Origin: Agrypnia vestita | Lineage: Eukaryota; Arthropoda; Insecta; Trichoptera; Phryganeidae | Direction: 5' to 3' | NCBI GenBank assembly: GCA_016648135.1 | Contig: JADDOH010001542.1 | Span: forward strand, 59,678-123,677 | DNA: 64,000 nucleotides | Shown here: positions 19,827 through 31,138 of the stretch, in pieces | Layout of the letters: every line of letters starts with the position of its first letter | Numbering within the stretch: position 1 is the first letter of the stretch | Program-made: the position numbers and the translations under genes | Notes under the pieces: generated by a model | What the model was told of the DNA's origin: nothing | The model's input: only the letters and a program-made list of their open reading frames with translations | Database searches by the model: none

Positions 19827-20349
19827 CAGGGTGTACCAGAGCTAGCAACAGAAACTTGGCCGGTAGATTCCTGCCTTTGTTATGAGTCTAAAATGTTCAG
19901 GCAACCATGACCTAATATCAATAGTTATGGAGATATGCAATATCAAAGTTTGCATTTTTTTCTCAATATTTCCGACTTTTTTTTGCAAAAAGTTGAACTA
20001 TCATTACATTAACTTATGTCGATTTTGAAAAATTCATTCGATTTAATACAAGTCGAATAAAATGATAATAACCTTACAAAAATTTAAAAAAATATTTTTT
20101 GCAAGGTTTTTATCATTTTGTTTAAGTTGCATTGAAGAAAATGAATGGTTCATAATCGATATAAGTTGTTGTAATGATAATTCAACTTTTTGCAAAAAAT
20201 GAGTCAGAAATATTGAAAAAAAATGCAAAATTTGATACTGATTATCTCCATAACTATTGATATTAGGTCATGGTTGCTTGAACATTATAGCGTCATAACA
20301 TAGGTAAAAATCTACCGCCCAGTTTCTGCTGCTAACTCTGGTACACCAG
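19827..20349. mobile_element. TA-target foldback MITE, family F1 (complete)
   Basis: The left end CAGGGTGTACCAGAGCTAGC and the right end GCTAACTCTGGTACACCAG are inverted, and inversion continues inward (AACTATTGATATTAGGTCAT, CAACTTTTTGCAAAAA, CGACTTGTAT) for most of the 523 bp. The whole element folds into one long hairpin. TA flanks both ends, as for Tc1/mariner-type insertion. Related copies are at 58438-58923, 27605-28035 and 4432-4610. The minus-strand 61-residue frame inside is not a gene. Confidence 0.75.
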
Positions 20350-20504
20350 TACAATAAAAACGTTCATACCGACCTCGCCTACGTAGACCAATGGCGTCGT
20401 AGCCAAAATTGCAATAAGTAACTAATGACGATTTACTTTCGAACAATTTTTAAGTAAGATTACAGTGAAATACCTTAAATATAACAATCATAAGTAAATG
20501 ACAG

Positions 20505-20880
20505 TGAAGTGGGACCTACCACAGACCAGGGGCCGTTCAACGAGCAAAATCGGCCCTACACTTTCGCCATCCAGTTTGGCATTGTTTTAATGCTAAAACG
20601 GATTCCTCGCTACGCCGCTGACGACGCAAAAACACTCGTGCGACGCGTCGAGAAAACTGCACTAACCACATCGCTGTCTGGGGTGCGTTATGAAAAAAAT
20701 TTATTCAAAGAAAATAACAATATCTAGATAAAAATAAAATAACAAGTAAATAACAAAATACAACCCAAAGCAGAGAAATACAAGGAAAAGAAAATAATAA
20801 AGCATAAATATAAGTAAAGCAAAATAAAACAGAATATAAAAGATACTAAGAAATACATATATACCATGAAAAATTAAATA
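20505..20880 (+). repeat. SINE-like repeat S3, copy 1
   Basis: A 200-bp GC-richer body (GAAGTGGGACCTACCACAGA, GGGGCCGTTC, TTTTAATGCTAAAACGG, ACCACATCGCTGTCTGGGGT) is followed by about 170 bp built almost only from A, T and G in AAATAAAATAACA-like units. The same body and A-rich tail occur at 32565 and 38718 in the same orientation. No B box is obvious; it may be a LINE 3' end or an unrecognised SINE. Confidence 0.6.
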
Positions 20881-20957
20881 TAAAAAGTAAACGACAGTGC
20901 TATATTTTAATTTATACTACATTACTTTGTAAAACACACATGCTGAGTTTTATTTAT

Positions 20958-21002
20958 CACTACAATAGTTTCACGAGGAGCTATTCCTCTCATCATGAGA
21001 TG
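20958..21002 (-). ncRNA. Decayed hammerhead-like motif (family 3)
   Basis: On the minus strand the core reads CTCATGA in place of CTGATGA and GTGAAAC has an extra base context. Pairing around the core is partly kept. It is likely inactive. Confidence 0.4.
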
Positions 21003-21015
21003 TAATTAATAATCC

Positions 21016-21060
21016 CACCCGATGATGAAAGCGAATGCTCCTCTCGAAACTATAGCAGTG
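21016..21060 (+). ncRNA. Decayed hammerhead-like motif (family 3)
   Basis: First-stem CAC (21016-21018) and GTG (21058-21060) pair. The core reads CCGATGA (second base changed), followed by an extra T, a GCTCCTCTC strand, GAAAC, TATA and GCA in place of GTA. It is a mutated relative of the motif at 59536. Confidence 0.45.
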
Positions 21061-21117
21061 ATAAATACAGCTCAACGTTTGTATATTACGAAGTTTAATA
21101 TAGTGTAAATTAAAATA

Positions 21118-21721
21118 ACTTTGCACACAAATTAACTGACATATCAATCAATAACATGACAGCGACATAATTCGTAAGTGAATTTGAAATTTTTTAATTG
21201 ATTTCCGCTTTACAAAAAGTTGGTTGTAAAAGTAGGCAGCACTATTACAAAAGTTGTTGTTCGATAGCATTTCGCGAATACAGCTAAATGTTATATAACA
21301 GAATTACATTTAGATAATTAATATCCTCGCTGTATACAAGTCAAAACGATCGTTGCACCATCCGTCATACACCGTCGAAAATTGCAATAGTAATTGCAAT
21401 GCAAATAGTAATCGAACAGGTACCCAGCCGCTCATGCGCAGATGCACATATTTCCATACAATAAAGTGTACATATTATATATTTCTAACTCTTTTAATTT
21501 AAGCCAACTTTTTAACAGTCTCGAGAGTTTTATTTAGTTCTTTGGGAATATTTTTCAAAAAAATTCACTAAAAATATTTATAATATAAATAACGTTAAAA
21601 ATATATTCTTCATGCGTTTTAATAAGTTTTGTAAATAAGTTTACATTAATAAATATGCACTTTTGTAAATCGAATTAACTACAAAATCAATTCTTTTTAC
21701 CCAAATAAATATCTACCTAAT
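21118..21721. other. No recognisable feature
   Basis: AT-rich, low-complexity sequence without frames. Confidence 0.4.
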
Positions 21722-21893
21722 TCCAATAATAATAGTTTCGCTGTCTGTCCGTAACGTCCGTAACATCTTTTATAAATTCTATTTTCTTTTTTACTTTTTT
21801 TATATATATTTTTTTCCTTTTTTTATAAATAAATACTTACTCTTTACGAACCGACATATAAAAGTACCGTAATTTTTGACGGGTTACAGCTAG
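21722..21893 (+). mobile_element. Mini-Helitron (about 170 bp)
   Basis: It starts TCCAATAATAATAGTTTCGC followed by TGTCTGTCCGT and a T-rich middle. It ends with a short CCGT/ACGG hairpin and CTAG (21890-21893) followed by T. The layout matches 41362-41567. It is non-coding. AT-rich DNA follows to 22600. Confidence 0.6.
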
Positions 21894-22604
21894 TATTGTT
21901 AATAAAAAAGTGACACAATTAAATAAGATGCGAATTTGAGTTAATTTCTAAAACATCAAAATGGTTGAGACTTTATGTTCTAAATTTAAAAATTACTCCT
22001 AGACGACAAAGGGTCGTTATTTTTTTAGTGAACCAAAATTACCTACCTCCTTTCGTGAATATATGTCAGTTCTGATAGATTGAATCGCCAGGTCAAAAAT
22101 AATGCACATACACAAAAATATCAGAAAAAATATAGCTGACCGATTTTATGTATATTAGAATTGACAAAAACTTTAAAAATGCTGAACATTTTAGGGTTAA
22201 AATTTTAAATTTCTGTAAAATTTGTACATTTTGAATTGTGTTTTTTTATTATTATTATAATTTTTTCGTCATTATGGGTGCAAATTATTTTATTTTTATT
22301 TTGAGCTGTTCCATGTTTTTTTTTTTTATTTATCTTTTTATCTCAGTGATTCATATTGATGTTCGTTTTTTTTATAATTTCTAGTTGTTACGTTCGTTAA
22401 AGTTTTGTTACGTTCGTATAATATTATTATATTTTATATATATATTTAATCCTATGTGAATTATACCAATAACTAAATATGCAACGTACTAATGCAATAA
22501 AAATGAAAAAGAAACCTGCCGACAAGCTGTACAAGGTTTGGCACGATCTATATAACAATAGAAAATATGTGTAAAATTAATAAAAAATAATTTAAAAAAA
22601 TGAA

Positions 22605-22900
22605 AATTCGCACGAAGATGAGAGAGAGCGTCGTCAGAAGAACGAACGAATTAAGTTTGTAAATCAGGGAATGCGCACGAAGGTAGCAGGGAGCATTGTT
22701 AGAAGAGCGTGGTCCTCACCGCAGCTACTAATTACGGCGCACTTGACGGTTCACAGTGCGAGTGTAGCGACATCGGGAGGCGGGCGTCGCTGGTGAGAGG
22801 GCGTTCTACCAGCCGGCGCCGACAGTGAAGTGTAAAAACAATAGGCGGGGTCATGCAGTGAGAACGAGAAGCGTGACTTTTATTTAAACGTGTATTTGGA
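22605..22900 (+). other. CpG-rich island with imperfect direct repeat
   Basis: CGCACGAAGATGAGAGAGAGC (22609) and CGCACGAAGGTAGCAGGGAG (22672) begin two related 40-bp units, both followed by an AGAAGA-CG block. The segment after them is GC-rich (GGGAGGCGGGCGTCGC). It could be a promoter or 5' exon. No frame or splice pattern supports a gene. Confidence 0.3.
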
Positions 22901-23132
22901 AAAAAAATCGAAACTAATTATTTACCTGGCAGAAAATTGTGAAATATGAAAATCTGAATAATAGTAAATAAAGACCTACACCTCCCCAGCAGCTAAAGAA
23001 CAACGCTGGTATTGCAATTAGATAAAATTCTAAATAAAACACCCCAGGTCCTGTGATTCAATTGTCGATAATGCGCGGTTTTCACAATTTCCGCTCACGA
23101 TACGTCTGGGAACTCCAGTTTATCGACTGACT

Positions 23133-23279
23133 AAGGCCCGGTTGTTTCAAGTTCGATCAAAGTAAGCAGTCGATTAAAGCATAGATTTTTACGAAAACGG
23201 TTCGTCTGATTGGTGGAGAACGTAAAAATCTATGCGTTAAAAGAACGCTTACTTTAATCCAAGTTGAAACAACGGGGCC
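23133..23279. mobile_element. Short foldback MITE
   Basis: GGCCCGGTTGTTTCAAGTT at the left is mirrored by AAGTTGAAACAACGGGGCC at the right, and the pairing runs inward through GCATAGATTTTTACG/CGTAAAAATCTATGC. The 147-bp unit is essentially one hairpin with an 18-bp loop region. The inner part recurs at 27203-27310. Confidence 0.75.
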
Positions 23280-23690
23280 TCACTGTCACGCCACTTCTCG
23301 CGAGTGTAGGCAGCGAGCAGGGGCTGCCCACCCTCTTCGACGTGTTCGAATGTCTCAAGACATTGAGACACAAATCTCGCCTCATCCGCATTCAGATATC
23401 TTCGCATACAAGCTCAACTTTGTTGAGGCTCCTAACAGGACCATCTTTCGGTATCCGGTTGATCTGGTCATGCCACGTTTTCCGCGGCCGCTCTCTCTTT
23501 CTAGCGCCATTCTTTTCTCATCATTCTTACCATTCTTTCTTCGTTTATTCGCTCAACATGCCCAAACCATGTGAGCGACTCATTTTTAATTCTATTCACT
23601 ACGCTAGGACGAGCTTTACACGCTTTTGTAATTTGTTTATTCTTCACTCTTTCGTAAATTGATTTGCAACGTATAATGATCTCATTTTTA
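23280..23690 (-). pseudogene. Decayed non-LTR retrotransposon C-terminus
   Basis: On the minus strand the sequence reads ARKRERPRKTWHDQIN followed by DGPVRSL, nearly the same as the intact fragment at 50305-50523. Stops and frameshifts interrupt it before and after (a stop within the GLGMLSE-stop segment, another after VCEDI). It abuts the foldback MITE at 23279. The 132-residue plus-strand frame over it is an antisense shadow. Confidence 0.65.
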
Positions 23691-24414
23691 CAGCATTCAG
23701 TCTACTTTCATTCCTCTTACGCCAGGTTGGTACACAAGTGTTGGTGCCAGAATTCCATTGTGTGCCGCTAGTCTTGACATGTTGGTTGACACGTTCCTAA
23801 TAGAAATTATTGCACTCAAAGCACCGTTCAACCTATCTTGAAATATATAATAAAATACTTGGGCGTAATTATATGAACTGCGGCACGTAAGACTTTAAGT
23901 ACGTAAAGCAGCCGTTCTCAATTCGTTTTGAAATTGCATTTATCCTAAAAATCTTGTTGTTTTATGACTATCCATGACATATGGAGTTATCCTTAAAAGT
24001 ATTCAGTGCACACAATTTGATGAACCGCTCTCTTTTCAGTGACGAAGGAATGACATTTAGAGAATTTAAAGCCCCGTATATGTATGTACATCATCGTCAC
24101 GATCCACTCTCTTGCTCCAGTCCGAAATAGAGGACTTCTGGGGAGGCCGCTTTAAGCGATCATGTCCAAAAAGGTATTTAAACATTTATTTATTGTGCAT
24201 TCAAATCTGATCAGGATAAAAATAAATAAATTAATTAATGACCTCTGTTTATTTATCTATTACAAACAATTATTATCTTTGCACACTTGCATAGAAAATA
24301 ATGTAATAGCATAAATTCTTCGTAATGTGTTCACGCGTTGTGCGGCTGGTTATTTGTTTTGGGGAAATCCTGACTATCGGTCGTACTCTTAAATAAGCAA
24401 TATTGCTATTTCTG
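23691..24414. other. No recognisable feature
   Basis: AT-rich sequence. Nothing could be supported. Confidence 0.4.
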
Positions 24415-24645
24415 TACCTTGACAGTTATTCGGCCGAATTCGGAAAATAGCAATATTGCCATTTCTTTATCTTAACAGTTATTGTAAAACATTATAATGC
24501 TGCCAAATGTTTTTAGTTTGACAGATTTGAAATTAGTGAATTCAATCAATCAGAAAGCTCTAAAACGTATACAATTCATAATTTGTGAATAACTTAACGT
24601 TTTTTTACGTTTTAGAGCTTTCTGCTTGATTGAATTCAATAATTT
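24415..24645. mobile_element. MITE fragment with long central palindrome
   Basis: It starts GGCCGAATTCGGAAAATAGC and TATTGCCATTTC as in the 28128-28440 copy. GAATTCAATCAATCAGAAAGC then CTCTAAAACGT pairs with ACGTTTTAGAG then CTTTCTGCTTGATTGAATTC. The right terminal repeat of the family is missing here. No feature was found between 24646 and 25170. Confidence 0.6.
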
Positions 24646-25177
24646 CTCTCTGCCGTCTTTCCAACATTATTTACTGCCAATGATTCTTTGCCTTTGCATT
24701 TTTATGCAATGAATTCTTTGCCTTTATGAATTCATCAATCTAAGTCTAATTATATTTGCAATAAAACTAACACGGTCTATCTCCAACCTCATACATAGTT
24801 CGTATCAATCTTGAAACAGTTTAAATTACAGCCGAAATTAATGTATGTTCTTTTTGATATTTGAATTAAATTAATGTTGTAGAAGAAGTGTTAGCAGACT
24901 GATGACTGCTCAGAAGGGTAGCGGTTAACAAAATGTTATGAAGGACTGAAGGTTTTCAGGAGGGTTCTTGATTTGTAGTGATTATTAATTTATGTATGTA
25001 TAACAAAAACCTGGGTTAGCAGATTTGGATTTTAAACATGTATCGTTATATGATCCGTAATTCAATAACAATATTAGATTTCTAAATTCTATTATAACTC
25101 CTAAAAAGTTGCCATCAAATAATAAACCGTGTGTGAATAAACTCAAAATTATTTCAGCATTCGATAAATAAAAATAC

Positions 25178-25924
25178 TAGTGATGCAACGAATACGAATA
25201 CGAATATTCGCCGAATGGTAGATATTTAGCGAATATTCACATTCGCCGAATATCATCACGAATATAAAAAACAAACTATTTATAACTGAACGAAACGCAA
25301 ATTACGGTTTAGCTGTGCGCCGTGTTTCCGAACACACCTACGCACTATATTATCGAAGATTCCCCTAACATTGAATGAATGGATTTCTCAAGTTGTCAAT
25401 TGTAACTTGTTTCAAAGCATAACATCTAGTTTCGTTGGGTTATTAATAAGGTTAGGTGCTCAGTTCGTGTAGTTTTTGTTTTGTAATACGTATTGCTCGT
25501 TCCATTTCATTTCCTTTGTGTGTAAAAGTGGTAATTCTTATAAAATAATTTCAAATTAAATCTTATAACATGACCTCTCGTACGCGTGAAAAAAAGGGAT
25601 ATTTATTTTCGACCGCTGGGAATGTACCAAGTATTTTATTTTTATTTTTTAAAAAACAGACCGTCAACAGGTCATTAATGATCCTAACAGAAAGTTCTAG
25701 AGCGACATTAAAGAAATTAAAGAAAGAAAGATAAAAGAAATGTTCTGCTTTTTGAACAAAAATTTGCCGGTTGTAAATTTTAATTATTAAATCTCTTAGT
25801 AAAAAAAGAACAAAAAAAGAAAAAAGATTATTATTTATTACCCTATTGAATTATTCGTATTCGTATTCGCCGAATAGTAGGCTTAATATTCGTATTCGTG
25901 AAAGTAGTATTCGTTGCATCCCTA
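25178..25924. mobile_element. Non-autonomous hAT element with perfect 8-bp duplication
   Basis: The ends are TAGTGATGCAACGAATACGA and TCGTTGCATCCCTA inverted, followed inward by many CGAATA/TATTCG units. The 8-mer aaaaatac flanks it exactly on both sides (25170-25177 and 25925-25932). Eight-base duplications and TAGNGATGC-type ends are diagnostic of the hAT superfamily. The 747-bp interior has no transposase frame. Confidence 0.85.
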
Positions 25925-26164
25925 AAAAATACGAATGATACTCGTAATAATACCACACCAATAATAATTTGTATACGTGATGAAATGTAAATATGTGGGG
26001 TGTTATATTCATGGGCGCTCCGCTCTAGTGACGTACAATCTACTGAAATGAAACACCGCGCGTGTTGCTCAGAACTAGAAATAAAAATTCAATCACACAT
26101 TACTCATTGTTATTTTAACCGACGTTAATAAACATCCTCACATCACGAATGGGTCGCGTCGTAC

Positions 26165-26270
26165 GAAATATAGTAGTGATACAACTCGCGGACAATCTTA
26201 GTCAAACGAAAACATCATTGCGGTGATGAATTACTAATTAGCGGACGGATTGTATCACTCCGAGTTAGTG
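26165..26270. repeat. Small inverted repeat (about 95 bp)
   Basis: AGTGATACAACTCGCGGAC at left and GCGGACGGATTGTATCACT at right are inverted. This may be a tiny MITE. Confidence 0.45.
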
Positions 26271-26289
26271 CTCATCACGCGCAATTAAG

Positions 26290-27195
26290 AAGGCTGTCCC
26301 ACTGTTTACGATACAGTGGGAGGTGTATGTACACATGACGATGTATTCAGAACGGCCTCATGGCTTTCCTCGGATACTACTGGAAGACATCATTCGTCCA
26401 ACGATTGTCCGTTCTTCGAGAGAAGCTTGTTTTGGTCGGTTGCATCAACTTGGTGTATAAAGCCATGTATTCACTAGGGGATAAATCGCGAAACATTCCG
26501 CCCGGCATGTCGCATCAACATCTACGCTCATGTTTCGGGGACAATGACGCGGTCATTTGACGTGTACACACCGGGACTCGCATATCTTGTCGCGGAAATG
26601 TCACCCGATGAGTTTACGATGACAGCTGCGGTATCTCATTTGGCGAAAACGGGGTTCCGCGCAATTCGAAATGTTTTTTTGGGTCACAATTTCAAATTAA
26701 CGAGGTTTTACTGTAGTAAATTGAATATTATTAAAAACAAGGTCCTTTTTGCAAATAATTATTGTTTTCCAGACGTCGCGGAAATATATCGCCCCATGAG
26801 GTTATGATGACAGCCGCGTATCTGTTTATATTAATGAGTTTATCGAAAAGTAAGAGGAGAAAAAAGAGGAGAATGCGAAATTGTTTACTGCAAAGAGAAA
26901 GAAGGACGGACATTCTATACGATCTTCGATCGATACAGCTCGATTTCGTTTCCCCGCATTGTCATCTTGACAGATACAGCGCATGCGTATTCACTTGTAA
27001 ACATACCACGTGGTACCGACGCTCCGCGGAATGTTGCAGTGAGTACGCTCGGGTACCGTGCGCATGGCAACGTTGCCACGGCACGTAGAAATGCCGCGCT
27101 ATGTTGTGCGCGACGTGGCGGAACAGTGCACGACGTTGCAACGTCTCGTAGACTCTATGCCGCGCGTGCTGTTGAGGGACAATTTGTCCCCTAGT
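26290..27195 (+). other. CpG-rich island with overlapping frames and an internal duplication
   Basis: The composition is much richer in CpG than its flanks. Frames at 26360-26560 (66 residues), 26544-26807 (87), 26762-27088 (108) and 26967-27194 (75) overlap in different phases with no recognised domain. Positions 26590-26640 and 26774-26825 share GTCGCGGAAAT, CGCC-ATGA and TGACAGC-GCG, so part was duplicated. A pyrimidine tract ending in AG precedes the second unit (about 26772). It could be a promoter with exons or an old, GC-rich repeat. I cannot name a product. Confidence 0.3.
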
Positions 27196-27199
27196 GAAT

Positions 27200-27330
27200 G
27201 GCTTAAGTAATCTTTCGTTAAAGCCATAGATTTTTACGAAAACAGATTGTTTGACGGGTGGAAAACGTAAAAATCGATGCTGTATTTAAAAGATTACTAT
27301 AAACGACTTTGATGCATCCGGCCCTAGGAG
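27200..27330. mobile_element. Diverged copy of the 23133 foldback MITE
   Basis: GCCATAGATTTTTACGAAAAC and GGAAAACGTAAAAATCGATGC pair as in the 23133-23279 element. The terminal GGCCC sequences are eroded or displaced. Confidence 0.55.
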
Positions 27331-27604
27331 CTCATCCCGGCAGGAGTTTGTGAAGATCGCGATTCGCGGTCATGATGACGGCTAATTGTAATTAGGCCAT
27401 TAGCGTTCTCATCAGGTCTAAAACTACATGGAGAGAACAAGCGGCACGACGTAGTTGTAACGGATAATTCCACATGTTAGATCTTTAATCTTTCTAACTC
27501 TCCGTACAGAAATGCAGGAAGACAAACATGATCGTGGACAGCCCACAAGACTAATTAATATACAGAGCTAGTTAGTCCACAATACTTTACGTAAACTCCT
27601 GTCT

Positions 27605-28035
27605 TATTTACGAATCGAAAATTTGCATGTAATAATATCCTAATGTCAATAGTAATGATCATATGCGACAAAAAAGTTTGCATTTTTTTCTATATTTCAT
27701 TCATTTCTATTTTCTATAAAACGTTGGACTGTAATGAAAGTAACTTATATCAAATATTAAAAATACATTCGCTTTAATAACAGTCAAATAAAATTATTAA
27801 AATCTCCCAAAAACAAATTGGTTCAAATTTCTGTAAAGTTTTAATCTTTTTTTTTTTAAATTGCATTAAAGATAATGTATTTTTAATATTCGTTATAAGT
27901 CACTTTAATGATAGTCCAACATCCAAGAGAAATATAAAAAAAATGCAAACTTTGAAATCGTTTATTTCCATAACTATTCATATTAGGACATTGTTGCTTG
28001 AAAATTATGGAAATATTATGGAAAAACTCTGATGT
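27605..28035. mobile_element. Foldback element F1, diverged copy
   Basis: TAATGTCAATAGTAATGA, GTTTGCATTTTTTTC, the AGTCAAATAAAATTATTAAAA core and ACATTGTTGCTTGAAAATTAT follow the order of 19827-20349. Terminal sequences are not recognisable. Confidence 0.6.
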
Positions 28036-28127
28036 ATAATCCCGCGAGAAACATAAAAAAGGGGAACATTTGTACATTTTATATTACGCACTCGTGTTGT
28101 GATTAAATACTTCTATCACATCACAAT

Positions 28128-28440
28128 CGGCCGTATTCTGAATTAAGCAATATTGCTATTTTCGTATCTGGATAGTTATGTATTACATTGCAATGCCGCC
28201 AATTTTGACTTTTTAAGTTTGACAGGTTTGAAATTAATGAATTCAATCAATCAGAAAGCTCTAAAACGTAAACAAACGTTAAATTATTCACAATTATGAA
28301 TAATGAGCTTTCTAATTGATTGAATTAATTAATTTTAAACTTGTCAAAGATAAAACGTCAAGATTGGTAACATTAAAATGTTATACAATAACTGTCAAGA
28401 TACAGAAATAGCAATATCGCTTAGTTCAGAAAACGGATGA
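28128..28440. mobile_element. MITE with CCGTATTCTGAA ends (complete copy)
   Basis: The left end CCGTATTCTGAATTAAGC and inward AATATTGCTATTT, GATAGTTAT are mirrored at the right (AACTGTC, AAATAGCAATATCGC, TTCAGAAAACGG). The centre holds the GAATTCAATCAATCAGAAAG palindrome seen at 24538. About 313 bp, non-coding. Confidence 0.7.
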
Positions 28441-29293
28441 ATGAGAATAAATACTAACTGGTAGATCAAGGTGAAGCGGACCGACCTCGTTCACATGCTT
28501 TGGTCAATCAAATAGTTCACTCCAAATTAGTTCACGCTAAAACGTGACCGGAAGAAATTTCTGCTGCAGTAGAAATTTCAACTTGTCTGCAGAGTGATCG
28601 AAGGCCATGACTACTCTGTAAAGAGAAAAACTGAAAGGGAGAAGATATACGAAGAAGATGGACTTCCTTCAGCCTGGCCGATGGTTGCGTGTCAAGGTTG
28701 CACGAGTGAAAAGCACGGCAAAGAAAAATCACGCCAGAGCCACAGAAAATTGGTGAAAACACCCACAGATAATGTGGATATCGTTTTGCACGTTTTTATT
28801 TTCATTTGGCTATTGTCACTGAAACATGGCATGCTTGTGCGTGTCTGTTTTGCAGTAAGAAATCTCTGTTATATTATAGAGTAAATCGTCAAATAAATCA
28901 CCGATTAACTGTTAAGTTAATCGGACAGTTGAGCGGGCATTTTATCTCATTCGTTCAAAGTGCGATTTGGCTAATATGCGAAAGCGATCTTACCGAGTTT
29001 GACATGTTGTGATGGTGAAATTTCTGTTATTTCATTTCACCATGTTGCAAGTCTCTCACGAAGTTATTAAGCGTGACTTGTATTCTGCACTGTAAGTATG
29101 GATTTAACCTAACCTAACCCAGCAAGAACTCGTTTCTCAGCTGGTTAATTCAGCTTTCTGAGCTCCATACTCTCACTTCAAGCAGTATGCAAGAATATCA
29201 TTTAATATGTCACCGCGTAGTTTCTTATACGAAATCTCACGAACGGAATGACCAGTTTGTGAAACAAACAGATACTGCGTAAAATGTGAATCT
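28441..29293. other. No supported gene
   Basis: The short frames at 28532-28884 show no family resemblance. A TAACCTAACCTAACCC run at 29106-29121 resembles the insect telomere repeat but is only about three units long. Confidence 0.4.
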
Positions 29294-29411
29294 GTTTACA
29301 TATATGGGTTCTACATTCCAACCGAAATACTCAGTTTAATCGATAGAATAAAGTTTACATATATGGGTTCTACATTCCAACCGAAATACTCAGTTTAATC
29401 GATAGAATAAA
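29294..29411. repeat. Perfect 59-bp tandem duplication
   Basis: The unit starting GTTTACATATATGGGTTCTA occurs twice without a visible difference (29294-29352 and 29353-29411). The absence of divergence points to a recent duplication or an assembly artefact. Confidence 0.85.
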
Positions 29412-31138
29412 GTTTCCATAAACAATGACAACATTATTTCGCACATTTTCTTTACTTATTTTTCTTATTTTCTAAAGTAATGACCATGTACTGCGGAAAC
29501 TAAAAACTACTATAAATAAATGTTTCAATCGTGTAGCCACATTCTTTGATCGTGTGGACTAGGAGAAGGCCAAACATAAATTCTGTGTTTATGTCGGCAG
29601 AAATTTGCCTCATCGCAAAATAGGTTTCGGCTGATCGTTAAGTTAACATTTTGCATCTCGTACTGTCTTTTATTGACAAATAAAACTGGTCGACAAAAAA
29701 ATTTCGCTAATTCCGTTACGTTTTGGGCATACTTTATAGATTGGAGATAGCAGAATAATTGCCCCATCGCAGACCATTTTCGAGATAAAAAGGATTTTAT
29801 ACCAATAATACCCATTTTCCAGTTATTGCTGGTGTCCCATTAACATAAGAAGCAGCAAAATTGAATATATAATATTTTCTATTAAGATCTATGAGTATTA
29901 CAACAATTTTAAGATCAGCACACATTCTACTTACTCACATCAAGTAGTTTCACATCAAATCTAACAATAGCTTCATATGTTTCTTTCAAATGATTGTACT
30001 TCAACGTGACTGATTTAACAACTATTGCACTTCAGTTGAACTTGAACTGAACACGAATGCGACAGGTTCACTGATGACATCGAGGAAGAAAAATTTAAGA
30101 ATATAAATTGATAGCTAATACAATTAATTAATTAATAGCATACTAAGTTTAATAATTACTATCATAGTAATTTAAACAAAGACAAGTAAATGTCATAATA
30201 TTTTTTTCCGAAAATAACCTGACCTCTTTCTTGAAACTTTTTTCAAAAACTGAAAATTTCGGACTCTCAATTATTCATCTTCACCGCCACAAAAATATTA
30301 AAAGTAATGATTTTTTTTATCAGGAGGATTTTACATGTCGCCAAAACAGTATAATCAATGTACGCAATTGATGACTTATCACTCTCAGAGGGACAAACTG
30401 TGTTTTTTTATATATGATATAACGAAATGATGTAACTTAATAAGTGGGTACCTTCTATCTACTACCTAACACCTACAAAGTATATGATGAAAAATCCGCT
30501 CTAGGAATAAAATCCACAAGATACATAACTAGAACCAGACAATACATCTAATGATTAATATACAGCTTTATGTAATACACGTTACACACAACACAAGAGA
30601 TTTTTCAGAGGAACGTAAGGAAAATTGCAGTAAATTGCGTGTTGTTAATAAACGTGGTCGGCACGCGAATCAGCTGGGGATATTAAATAACCGCGATGAT
30701 CTCAATAACCAAAGCAAACGCGGAAGTGGTCAGATGAAGTGCGAGTGTTATATTTTGTTACCAGGCTATATATTATACACGAGGAGATATGCAATCTTAA
30801 CCATTCTGGGTAAATCAGGTTCCCAGACTGACTGTTTTTTTTAATATAAACAATAAATATAAAACCACCGTATTCTCACAGCGAGGGATGCAAAGAAAAT
30901 AGTGGGATCAATGTATAAAATTAAATTGATATTCAGGAGGCCGCGCAACTCTACAAACTCTCTTGGGGGTGATCTGCAGATAGGGGTGGGCATTTTGGCG
31001 AGACCAGACGGCAGACGACAGACAAAACCAGGTGTGAGGAAAGACTATCTGCAGATGAATGGGGTTCCTGAGAATAAAGAGGAAGAGGCAGAACAAGGGA
31101 TGGCAACAAAGACAGAAAGTAAAGTATTGAATATTTAG
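29412..31138. other. AT-rich stretch without supported genes
   Basis: Frames at 29525-29815 (-), 30551-30844 (+) and 30902-31138 (+) show no recognisable domains and no splice or promoter support. Confidence 0.35.

Larger units (their letters stand above)
20903..21117. mobile_element. Hammerhead-bearing repeat family 3, short palindromic copy
   Basis: Two copies of the family 3 3' tail lie head to head, so the 215-bp unit is nearly palindromic (TTTTAATTTATACTACATTA at left, TATAGTGTAAATTAAAATA at right). Nothing but ribozyme-plus-tail is present. Confidence 0.6.

Noticed and set aside
23264..23662. A 132-residue plus-strand open frame as a gene
   Set aside because: The complementary strand reads as a decayed LINE C-terminus (RPRKTWHDQIN), which explains the openness better.
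26296..26318. CCCACTGT/ACAGTGGG hairpin as a terminator
   Set aside because: Rho-independent-type terminators are not expected in an animal nuclear genome and no gene ends here.
29106..29121. TAACCTAACCTAACCC as an interstitial telomere
   Set aside because: It has only about three units of the insect TTAGG-type repeat. Too short to separate from chance or from a small tandem repeat.
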